Shown: positions 8,236-14,533 of the stretch, one piece after another | Layout of the letters: each line of letters begins with the position of its first letter | Numbering within the stretch: the stretch's first letter is position 1 | Assembly (NCBI GenBank): GCA_014379065.1 | Contig: JACMMM010000338.1 | Location: 1-16,472, forward strand | Length of the DNA stretch: 16,472 nucleotides | Direction of reading: 5' to 3' | Source: Saprospiraceae bacterium | GTDB taxonomy: Bacteria; Bacteroidota; Bacteroidia; Chitinophagales; Saprospiraceae | Position numbers and translations under genes: made by a program | Notes under the pieces: model-generated | Told to the model about the DNA's origin: nothing | What the model saw: only the letters and a program-made list of their open reading frames with translations | Databases searched by the model: none

Positions 8236-8811
8236 ATGCAGCCACTCGTTGACCATTTTCAAAAATACCTTCCGCTGAAGGATGTGGAAAAGGAACTGAT
8301 AAGCGCCAAGGCAAAACAGCGTAAAATCAAGCGGCGGCAGATGATTTTGCAGGAAGGATATGTATGCAAGCACTATTCGTTTGTGGTACATGGCTGCTTT
8401 AGGATGTACGCAATGGACGAGAAGGGTACGGAGCACAATGTCGAGTTTGTCGCCGAAAATGACTGGATAGCAGACATCGGAAGTTTTCACGCACAAAAAC
8501 CTAGCAAGCTGTTCATTGAAGCCCTCGAGCCTTCAGAAATCATTCAAATTGAGCAGCAAGACTTATATTTTCTATATCTCAACATCCCCATGCTCGACCG
8601 CATTTTTAAGGTCATAATCGAAAACAAGTTTGTGGAATTGCAGAATCGGGTGCTTCAAAACATAAGCTCTACTGCCCAGCATCGCTACCTCAATTTTTTG
8701 GAACAGTACCAGCACTTGGCTGCCCGCCTGCCCAATACACAAATTGCCTCCTATCTTGGCATAACGCCGGAGTTTTTGAGCAAAATCCGAAAGGATTTAT
8801 CCCAAAAATAG
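8236..8811 (+). CDS. Crp/Fnr family transcriptional regulator
   Basis: The 191-residue product (start MQPLVDHFQKYLPL) has an N-terminal cyclic-nucleotide-binding-like beta roll, with MILQEGYVCKHYSFVVHGCFRMY-type strands at about 35-57, a long dimer helix at about 125-150, and a compact C-terminal helix-turn-helix at about 167-188 (NTQIASYLGITPEFLSKIRK). The usual phosphate-binding cassette with Gly-Glu and Arg-Ser/Thr is not visible: the equivalent stretch reads IADIGSFHAQKPSKLFIEA. cAMP binding is therefore unlikely, as for many Bacteroidota members of this family. The frame is open from 8125, but those 37 residues do not resemble the family. The gene lies just upstream of two envelope-protein genes on the same strand, which could be its targets; this is inference from position only. 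Confidence 0.88.
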   Translation: MQPLVDHFQKYLPLKDVEKELISAKAKQRKIKRRQMILQEGYVCKHYSFVVHGCFRMYAMDEKGTEHNVEFVAENDWIADIGSFHAQKPSKLFIEALEPSEIIQIEQQDLYFLYLNIPMLDRIFKVIIENKFVELQNRVLQNISSTAQHRYLNFLEQYQHLAARLPNTQIASYLGITPEFLSKIRKDLSQK

Positions 8812-8854
8812 GCTTTCCCTTACACTACATTAAGGTTATTTCTTAAGAAAGTTC

Positions 8855-8887
8855 ATTGGCTGCCCCTGGTGGGTAGCCCCACCTTTG
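8855..8887 (+). promoter_or_regulatory. Putative promoter of the SnoaL-like gene
   Basis: ATTG at 8855-8858 (or TTGG one base on) and CACCTTTG at 8880-8887 resemble the Bacteroidota -33 TTTG and -7 TAnnTTTG boxes, 21 bases apart. The site lies 32 bases before the ATG at 8920. Each box has one mismatch. Confidence 0.45.
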
Positions 8888-8919
8888 CATTGTCATTTAA
8901 CAACAAATTTTTCTCAATT

Positions 8920-9372
8920 ATGAACAAATCAATTTTTGGTCTGATGACCATCGCAACTTTCTTGTTGTTCGCAACCACAACAAATGCACAATCAAAAGAC
9001 AAAGCAGCTGCAGAAAAAGTGGTGCACGCCTATTTCGACGCTTTGAATACTTCAGACGCAAATAAAGTGGTCTCGCTTTTCACTACGAATGGTGTTTTAC
9101 TGGCAACGGGTGCGCCCACAGCCACCGGTACGGAACAATTAAAGGGTACTTTTCAATATGTGTTCGACAATTTCACCTACACTCTGGAAGAAACCATCGT
9201 GGAAGTAACCGTACAGGGGAATTATGCATTTGTACGCTCTACCTCCAAAGGTTCGTTTGTCATCAAAGCCAGCAAGCAAAAAGTGGACGATGATTTCAGG
9301 GAATTGTTTGTGCTGCAAAAGGTGAAAGGCACCTGGAAAATTGTAAATTATATGTACAATAAGTCGAAGTAA
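8920..9372 (+). CDS. Secreted NTF2/SnoaL-like domain protein
   Basis: The 150-residue product starts at the ATG at 8920, giving a clean signal peptide (MNKSIFGLMTIATFLLFATTTNAQ). An upstream ATG at 8869 in the same frame would put 17 poor residues before it and overlap the likely promoter. The mature part is a single NTF2-like domain (DUF4440/SnoaL type): the helix AAEKVVHAYFDALNTSD, the strand VVSLFTTNGVLLATG, then the sheet ending in FRELFVLQKVKGTWKIVNY. This fold is a cone-shaped pocket used by many small-molecule enzymes and binding proteins, so the reaction cannot be named. The location is predicted to be periplasmic or secreted. A palindromic terminator-like structure follows and separates it from the hydrolase gene. 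Confidence 0.85.
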   Translation: MNKSIFGLMTIATFLLFATTTNAQSKDKAAAEKVVHAYFDALNTSDANKVVSLFTTNGVLLATGAPTATGTEQLKGTFQYVFDNFTYTLEETIVEVTVQGNYAFVRSTSKGSFVIKASKQKVDDDFRELFVLQKVKGTWKIVNYMYNKSK

Positions 9373-9403
9373 TTCGGCCTGAACAAAAGCCTTTTTTCAC
9401 AAC

Positions 9404-9472
9404 AACATGAGTCATGCGAATCAGTGGTTGGATATCAAAGCCCTGATTCACTTGGCTCATGTTCATTTTTTT
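9404..9472 (+). terminator. Imperfect 60-bp palindrome with T7 tail
   Basis: The outer arms aacatgag (9404-9411) and ctcatgtt (9456-9463) and the inner arms gaatcag (9418-9424) and ctgattc (9443-9449) are perfect complements. Around the central gatatc the remaining bases also pair in part, about 24 of 30 positions per arm. Seven T (9466-9472) follow at once on the + strand. The shape fits an intrinsic terminator of the SnoaL-like gene, but the length and the symmetric centre are unusual and could also make a protein-binding site in the hydrolase leader. Confidence 0.65.
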
Positions 9473-9496
9473 ATTCAATCAAACGAACCAATTTTT

Positions 9497-11011
9497 ATGA
9501 AAAGGAGATTCAACCTCACCATCCTTTTAAGCCTTTGTGCCCTTGTCGCATTTGCTCAAAATATAACATTTCAAAACCAAACATTCGAGGCCAAAAACGT
9601 CCACGCCTCCATTGTAAAACTCAACGGCGAAGAAGTTTTGAAAGTCGAGAGGGATTTGAATGCTATTCCTTTCGACGTCAAAAGGTTGGAGGCTACCGTA
9701 GATGAACCGACGTACGTTAAACTTGACAACGTTCAGCTCGAAAACGGGGTCATTGAGGTAAAAATGTTGAGTCGGATTCAAAACCCCTCACCGTTTGAGT
9801 TCGCGCAAGGTTTTATTGGTCTTGCTTTTCGGATTGATGAAAATGACAAGGGTTTTGAATCCATTTACCTGCGACCAAAAGTGGGCAGGTCTGACAATCA
9901 AAAGTCCAGAAATAAAACGGTCCAGTATTTCGCGTACCCGGATTTCAAGTTCGATCGGCTGAGAAAGGAATTTCCAGAGATGTACGAGACCGCCGCGCCT
10001 GTGAACATCAATGAATGGATCACGATGCGCATCGAAGTGAATGGCGAACGAGTCGAACTGTTTGTGAACGATGCCAAATACTCCACGATGATTGTTCCCA
10101 AAATGCTCGGCAAAACGACCACCGGCGGCATAGGTTTGTGGGTGGACATTGGCACGGAGGGCTATTTTAAAGACTTAAAAATTGTTCATGGACAGAAAAA
10201 CTTGAGAAGGGTGTTTCAGCCGTCCAACGTGGTCAATAAGATTCCTTACGGGAACAATGCGAGCGCGGGGCACTTTGTGCAGGCAGACGATGCCAAAATA
10301 TATTACGAAGTTTATGGAAAGGGCCAGCCAATGCTGCTTTTGCACGGTGGGTTGTTGGGCTCAACGGTTGAATTGGCGGATTTTATAGACCGTTTAAAGG
10401 ACAAATTTCAAGTCATCGCCATTTCCACACGGGGGCATGGAAAGTCTGAGTTGGGCAACAAACCAATGACACTCGAACAACGAGCCAACGATGCTCTGGC
10501 GGTCATCAATGCCGTGACGAAAGACAGTGTGCTGGCGCTAGGGTTCAGCGATGGCGGTTTTACGGCCTATCAGTTGGGTGCGATGTACCCAAATCGTATC
10601 AAAAAAATGGTGGTGATCGGCGCAGGAGAATTATACCCCGGACAGAGGGACTTTAATTTGACATCAAAACAAGCCATCGAATTGGACAAAAATTATTGGG
10701 AACAACAACTTAAACTCATGCCAGAACCGCAACGTTTGGAAGATATGTTTAAACAAGTAACTAATTTTTACAGCAAGGCAACCGTTGGAAAGGAGTTGTT
10801 GAGTAGAATAAAATGCCCTGTTTTGGTGCTAGCTGGCGACCGCGACAATGGAAATTCAGTCGAACACGTTGTCAATGCCGCCCGCATGATTCAGAACCAT
10901 CAAATCAGCATCATTCCCAATGCTGCGCACGGTGTTTTTCTGGAAAATTTTGCGGCTGTTTGGGCAAGTATTGAGCCTTTTTTGAAGGGTACACAATCGA
11001 ACGGTTGGTAG
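9497..11011 (+). CDS. Secreted fusion: LamG/DUF1080-like domain plus alpha/beta hydrolase
   Basis: The 504-residue product starts with a signal peptide (MKRRFNLTILLSLCALVAFAQ). The ATG at 9407 in the same frame was rejected because its 30 codons are simply the upstream palindrome. Residues ~25-235 look like a concanavalin/LamG-type jelly roll (as in DUF1080), with FAQGFIGLAFRI, EWITMRIEVNGERVELFVN and GGIGLWVDIGTEGYFKDLKI. Residues ~262-500 are an alpha/beta hydrolase: oxyanion loop LLHGG (281-285), RGHGKS (312-317), nucleophile elbow GFSDGG (Ser351), the acid Asp448 or Asp450 in LAGDRDNG, and His478 in NAAHGVF. The triad is complete, so it should be active on an ester, lactone, amide or similar bond outside the cytoplasm. 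The jelly roll may bind a carbohydrate or the surface. The substrate is unknown. Confidence 0.87.
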   Translation: MKRRFNLTILLSLCALVAFAQNITFQNQTFEAKNVHASIVKLNGEEVLKVERDLNAIPFDVKRLEATVDEPTYVKLDNVQLENGVIEVKMLSRIQNPSPFEFAQGFIGLAFRIDENDKGFESIYLRPKVGRSDNQKSRNKTVQYFAYPDFKFDRLRKEFPEMYETAAPVNINEWITMRIEVNGERVELFVNDAKYSTMIVPKMLGKTTTGGIGLWVDIGTEGYFKDLKIVHGQKNLRRVFQPSNVVNKIPYGNNASAGHFVQADDAKIYYEVYGKGQPMLLLHGGLLGSTVELADFIDRLKDKFQVIAISTRGHGKSELGNKPMTLEQRANDALAVINAVTKDSVLALGFSDGGFTAYQLGAMYPNRIKKMVVIGAGELYPGQRDFNLTSKQAIELDKNYWEQQLKLMPEPQRLEDMFKQVTNFYSKATVGKELLSRIKCPVLVLAGDRDNGNSVEHVVNAARMIQNHQISIIPNAAHGVFLENFAAVWASIEPFLKGTQSNGW

Positions 11012-11044
11012 TTTGGTGCATAGCGATCGAGTTGCCTACCTTCG
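11012..11044 (+). promoter_or_regulatory. Putative promoter of the FadN-type gene
   Basis: TTTG (11012-11015) matches the -33 consensus exactly, and TACCTTCG (11037-11044) matches TAnnTTTG with one mismatch. They are 21 bases apart, begin right after the hydrolase stop codon and lie 24 bases before the ATG at 11069. This suggests separate transcription from the hydrolase gene. Confidence 0.5.
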
Positions 11045-11068
11045 CGGGCAAATTTTCGCTCCAACATC

Positions 11069-13453
11069 ATGCTCAACAAACGCATCCGCAAAGTCGCCGT
11101 GCTCGGCTCGGGTCTCATGGGTACTGGCATCGCCGCCCATCTCGCAGGCTGTGGCCTCGAAGTGCTACTTCTTGATCTTGCCACCACCCCTTCAGGGGGG
11201 GCAGGGGGGGCGAATAAAATCGCAGCTGATTCCTTGGCAAATGCCTTGAAAGCCAAGCCCGCACCCTTCTACGACAACAAATTCGCCAGCCGGATCAAGG
11301 TGGGCAACTTTGACGACGATTTTCCGAAAATCAAAGATTATGACTGGATCATCGAGGTCGTGGTGGAACGTTTGGACATCAAAAAACAGATTTACGAGAA
11401 GGTAGAACAGTTCCGTTCGAAAGGCTCGCTGGTAACGTCCAACACTTCGGGCATTCCCATCCACTTGATGGCCGAAGGCCGCAGCGAGGATTTTAAACAG
11501 CACTTTTGCGGCACACACTTTTTCAACCCCGTACGCTACATGCGCCTGTTCGAGGTCATTCCAACAACCGAGACGAACCCCGAGGTGACCGCGTTTTTTA
11601 TGGAATACGGCGACGTGCATTTGGGCAAACAAACCGTGCTGTGCAAAGACACCCCGGCCTTCATCGCCAATCGTGTGGGCGTGTATGCCATGGCCAAGAT
11701 ATTTCAACTTACCCACGAACTAGGACTCGGCATCGACACTGCCGACGCGCTCACCGGCCCGGCCATCGGTCGCCCCAAAACCGGCACCTTCCGTCTCGCG
11801 GATTTGGTAGGCATGGATACAGCGGTTCATGTCATCAATGGCATGAAACAAAACTGCCCGGACGACGAGCAGATTTCAAAAATGGAGGTGCCGAACTTTT
11901 TGAATTTTTTGGTGGAGAACAAGTTTTTCGGGAACAAGTCAGGCCAAGGTTTTTACAAAAAAACGGCAGAAAAAGACGCAAAAGGCCGTCCCGTAGTGTT
12001 GGCATTGAGTCTTGACACGCTGGAATACGCTGTTCCACAAAAAGAGAAACTCGCTATCCTCGACACGCTGAAGCAGATCGAGGAATTGCCGCGCCGGATG
12101 AAGGCGATTTTCAAAGGCACAGATAAAGGGGCGGAAATGTTGCAACGCTCCTTCCTTGGCCTGTTCGCCTACGTTTCCAACCGCGTCCCAGAAATTTCCG
12201 ATACCGCCTACGCCATTGATGACGCGCTTCGCGCAGGCTTTGCCTGGGAAGTCGGCCCGTTCCAATACTGGGACATGGCAGGCGTAGCCGACGCGGTCGA
12301 ACTCGCTGAAAAACAAGGCGAAAAAATCGCCGCTTGGGTGAAAGAAATGCTGGCAGCTGGCAACACCTCGTTTTACAAAACGGAGGGCGGCAAACGCTTG
12401 TGTTACAATCCAATGTCCAAAAAATACGAGGAGTTGCCCGGCGGGGAATCGTTCATTATTTTGGATGCCTACCGCTCGCAAAAGCCAGTTTATACCAATT
12501 CAGAATGCACCTTGCACGATATTGGCGATGGAGTGCTTTGCCTCGAATTCCACTCTAAAATGAACACCATCGGAGAGGGCATTTTGCGGGGCATCAATGA
12601 TTCCATTCAGATTGCGGAAGAACAAGGCTGGAAAGGTATGGTGATCGGCAACAACGCCCAGCAGTTCACCGTCGGTGCCAACCTGATGATGGTGGCCATG
12701 ATGGCCTACGAGCAGAACTGGGACGAACTGAACATGGCGACCAATGTGTTCCAACAGACTTCGATGCGCATTCGCTACTCGTCCATTCCGGTGGTGATTG
12801 CCACGCAGGGTTACGTTTTTGGCGGCGGCTGCGAGTTTTCGATGCACGCGGATTCCGTGGTAGCAGCTGCTGAAAGTTATATTGGGCTCGTGGAAGTTGG
12901 CGTAGGTATCATTCCCGGCGGGGGGGGCACCAAGGAGTTTGCGCTCCGCCTTTCGGACGAAATCTCCAAGGAAGGCGATGTGCAGATCCCGCGTTTGATT
13001 GACCGATTCAAGACCATTGCGACGGCGCAGGTCGCGACCTCGGCCTACGAGGCATTCAACTACGGCTACTTGTTGCCGCAAAAGGACTCGGTTGTTCACA
13101 ACACTGCCCGCAATATCAGCGAAGCCAAAAAGAAGGTGCTGGAACTCGCCGACGACTATGTGATGCCTATACAACGCAAAGACATCAATGTGCTTGGTCG
13201 CACGGGCTTGGGTGCTTTGTACGTCGCGGCGCACTCGCTCAAACTCGGCAATTACGCCTCCGAACACGACATCCTCATCGCCAAAAAAGTGGCTTGGGTA
13301 CTTTGTGGGGGCGATTTGACCAGTCCGCAGCAGGTGAGCGAGCAGTATTTGTTGGATATTGAACGGGAGGCGTTTCTCTCGCTTTGTGGGGAACAAAAGA
13401 CGTTGGAGCGGATTCAGTATATGTTGGAGAATGGGAAGCCGTTGAGGAATTGA
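11069..13453 (+). CDS. fadN: 3-hydroxyacyl-CoA dehydrogenase / enoyl-CoA hydratase (FadN type)
   Basis: This 794-residue bifunctional enzyme should carry out hydration and NAD-dependent oxidation steps of fatty-acid beta-oxidation in the cytoplasm. The order is dehydrogenase first, as in Bacillus FadN, not crotonase first as in E. coli FadB. The NAD site is VLGSGLMGTGIAAHLA (11-26). The dehydrogenase active site has SNTSGIP (124-130) and GTHFFNPVRYMRLFEVIP (148-165), with His150 and Glu162; its C-terminal helical domain carries ANRVGVY. The crotonase part spans about 470-720, with FTVGANL (533-539), FGGGCEF (584-590) and Glu609 before VGIIPGGGGT. A short insert TTPSGGAGG (39-47) after the second Rossmann strand is encoded by G-runs. 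No thiolase or acyl-CoA dehydrogenase gene follows, although such genes are usual partners in this phylum. The gene symbol follows domain order; the match was not checked. Confidence 0.92.
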   Translation: MLNKRIRKVAVLGSGLMGTGIAAHLAGCGLEVLLLDLATTPSGGAGGANKIAADSLANALKAKPAPFYDNKFASRIKVGNFDDDFPKIKDYDWIIEVVVERLDIKKQIYEKVEQFRSKGSLVTSNTSGIPIHLMAEGRSEDFKQHFCGTHFFNPVRYMRLFEVIPTTETNPEVTAFFMEYGDVHLGKQTVLCKDTPAFIANRVGVYAMAKIFQLTHELGLGIDTADALTGPAIGRPKTGTFRLADLVGMDTAVHVINGMKQNCPDDEQISKMEVPNFLNFLVENKFFGNKSGQGFYKKTAEKDAKGRPVVLALSLDTLEYAVPQKEKLAILDTLKQIEELPRRMKAIFKGTDKGAEMLQRSFLGLFAYVSNRVPEISDTAYAIDDALRAGFAWEVGPFQYWDMAGVADAVELAEKQGEKIAAWVKEMLAAGNTSFYKTEGGKRLCYNPMSKKYEELPGGESFIILDAYRSQKPVYTNSECTLHDIGDGVLCLEFHSKMNTIGEGILRGINDSIQIAEEQGWKGMVIGNNAQQFTVGANLMMVAMMAYEQNWDELNMATNVFQQTSMRIRYSSIPVVIATQGYVFGGGCEFSMHADSVVAAAESYIGLVEVGVGIIPGGGGTKEFALRLSDEISKEGDVQIPRLIDRFKTIATAQVATSAYEAFNYGYLLPQKDSVVHNTARNISEAKKKVLELADDYVMPIQRKDINVLGRTGLGALYVAAHSLKLGNYASEHDILIAKKVAWVLCGGDLTSPQQVSEQYLLDIEREAFLSLCGEQKTLERIQYMLENGKPLRN
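11186..11210 (+). repeat. G7-CA-G7 homopolymer tract in the dehydrogenase gene
   Basis: Two runs of seven G (11195-11201 and 11204-11210) are separated by CA and preceded by the small inverted repeat cccct-tc-agggg. The tract encodes the SGGAGG insert, which lies outside the conserved NAD motif. Loss or gain of one G would truncate the enzyme near residue 45. Confidence 0.85.
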
Positions 13454-13457
13454 TGCT

Positions 13458-13465
13458 TATCTTTG
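13458..13465 (+). promoter_or_regulatory. Perfect -7 consensus before the XisI gene
   Basis: TATCTTTG is an exact TAnnTTTG match, 25 bases before the ATG at 13491, just after the fadN-type stop. No good -33 box lies 19-21 bases upstream, so co-transcription with the upstream gene remains equally likely. Confidence 0.35.
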
Positions 13466-13490
13466 AACCCAGTACCGAAACAATTTTGTA

Positions 13491-13841
13491 ATGGGAAAAG
13501 TAAGCGAAAAAATAGCCCGCTACAGTAGCATTCTCCGTGAAATCTTACAGCAACACGCCAACGATTACGGTCCCGGCGAAGAGACGGAGGACAAAATCAT
13601 CGTGGATACCGAACATAACTATTTCCAGTTGGCTCGCATCGGCTGGTACAAGGGGCGGCGTTTGGAGTCCATCATCCTCCATTTTGACATAAAGCCCGAT
13701 GGGAAAATCTGGTTACAGACCAATTGGACGGAAGAACAAATCACTGATGAACTGCTCCGTAAAGGTGTGCCGAGGGAGGACATCGTGCTGGGCTTGCAGC
13801 CGCCGGAATACCGCCCGTACACAGAGTTTGCGGCAGCTTGA
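13491..13841 (+). CDS. xisI: XisI family protein (solitary)
   Basis: The 116-residue cytoplasmic protein matches the XisI family along its whole length: DTEHNYFQLARIGWYKGRR (39-57), the strand SIILHFDIKPDGKIWLQ with a following TNWTEEQITDELL helix, and the ending GVPREDIVLGLQPPEYRPYTEFA-type tail. In heterocystous cyanobacteria XisI, together with XisH, is required for excision of the fdxN element. Homologues are scattered elsewhere with no settled role. No XisH gene is visible within the window, and no recombinase either, so excision control cannot be assumed. It starts 37 bp after the fadN-type stop and converges on the UmuD-like gene. The start ATG follows an AT-rich leader. Recognition of the family is firm; the biological role is unknown. 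Confidence 0.85.
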   Translation: MGKVSEKIARYSSILREILQQHANDYGPGEETEDKIIVDTEHNYFQLARIGWYKGRRLESIILHFDIKPDGKIWLQTNWTEEQITDELLRKGVPREDIVLGLQPPEYRPYTEFAAA

Positions 13842-13939
13842 GTGAATTCAGTTTGTATTTGAGAATGAGAAGCTCTTGATGAATTGAAGCGGCTAACCCG
13901 ACACAGACACCTCCAAGTTGTCTACATAGAAGCCCCCTT

Positions 13940-14416
13940 TTATTCATCAACTGATTCTCGGGTCCACATAACTTTCTCAAAAAATTCTTTGTCGTCAATT
14001 CGATCATAAAATTTATAAATTTTATCTACCTCATTTTCATCCAACTTAACAGCAGGTAAATTTAATTTCTGGTTCAATGAAATCAAGTTGATGCCTGTAG
14101 GAAGGCCTATTTCATCAAGAGTTCTTGTTACAAATTTAATTTGAAGTCCTCTATTTCTAGTTGATACAAGGTAGATTTGATCCACCCATTTTGCATCTTG
14201 GGTTGTTAGTGGGTAAGGTGAATAAAACAAACATACGTCGCCTGACTTTATTGTTGGATACATGCTATAACCTGAAGCTTGAATTGCAATTACCTGACCC
14301 AAACCTTTTGGTAGAAAATTCAAGAAAAAAGGCACAACTCTGGAGCTTTGAGATGCAACCCCTTCCCCACAATTGGCTATTGCTTCTAAAAAAATACCAT
14401 TTGGCTTGGATAGCAT
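13940..14416 (-). CDS. UmuD-like S24 family peptidase (orphan, no HTH)
   Basis: The 158-residue product from the ATG at 14416 carries a peptidase S24 core: QASGYSMYPTIKSGDVCLF with Ser51 as the probable nucleophile, and Lys94 in LQIKFVTRTL as the probable general base. Cys16-Gly17 (IANCGEG) lies 35 residues before Ser51, the spacing of the self-cleavage bond to Ser in LexA (84 to 119), close to that in UmuD (24 to 60). There is no room for a helix-turn-helix domain, so it resembles UmuD more than LexA or phage repressors. By family knowledge UmuD-type proteins self-cleave with RecA and join a Y-family polymerase, but no umuC lies beside it. A TTG 12 bases upstream (14428) is a possible alternative start. 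The gene is visibly AT-richer than its neighbours, suggesting separate origin. Confidence 0.75.
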   Translation of the reverse strand: MLSKPNGIFLEAIANCGEGVASQSSRVVPFFLNFLPKGLGQVIAIQASGYSMYPTIKSGDVCLFYSPYPLTTQDAKWVDQIYLVSTRNRGLQIKFVTRTLDEIGLPTGINLISLNQKLNLPAVKLDENEVDKIYKFYDRIDDKEFFEKVMWTRESVDE

Positions 14417-14438
14417 AGCACGACCCAATTTAAAAAAA

Positions 14439-14451
14439 TTTGTGTCGCAAA
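14439..14451. promoter_or_regulatory. Near-palindromic operator candidate
   Basis: TTTGTGTCGCAAA is a 13-bp near palindrome with one mismatched pair around a central T, 22 bases upstream of the UmuD-like ATG. It overlaps TTTCTTTG on the minus strand (14455-14448), one mismatch from TAnnTTTG. This is where an SOS-type or self-acting repressor would bind, but no repressor is identified. Confidence 0.35.
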
Positions 14452-14461
14452 GAAAAGGATT

Positions 14462-14500
14462 ATTTTGAAAATAAAAAACATTTTGTGTTTTTTTTCAAAT
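14462..14500. repeat. AT-rich imperfect inverted repeat
   Basis: Between the divergent UmuD-like and PAP2-like genes, aaaaaaca (14473-14480) and tgtttttt (14486-14493) pair around ttttg. Outer ttg/caa segments extend the symmetry with a 3-nt bulge. It may be an upstream activating or bent DNA element; it may also be chance in very AT-rich sequence. Confidence 0.4.
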
Positions 14501-14533
14501 AATTATTGCACTTAAAGCATATTCCTTATTTTA

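Noticed and set aside
1578..8811. Adenylate cyclase and Crp/Fnr protein as a matched cAMP signal-receptor pair
   Set aside because: The Crp-like protein lacks the Gly-Glu and Arg-Ser/Thr phosphate-binding cassette, and the genes are over 4 kb apart.
9380..9397. Separate small terminator after the SnoaL-like gene (ggc...gcc then T6)
   Set aside because: The stem has only 3 bp, and the larger palindrome just downstream is a better candidate.
9407..9496. ATG at 9407 as the hydrolase start
   Set aside because: The added codons are the palindrome itself; the ATG at 9497 begins a standard signal peptide.
12920..12927. G8 run as a second slippage locus
   Set aside because: It encodes the conserved crotonase PGGGGT loop, so it is explained by the protein. 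It remains a possible sequencing-error site only.
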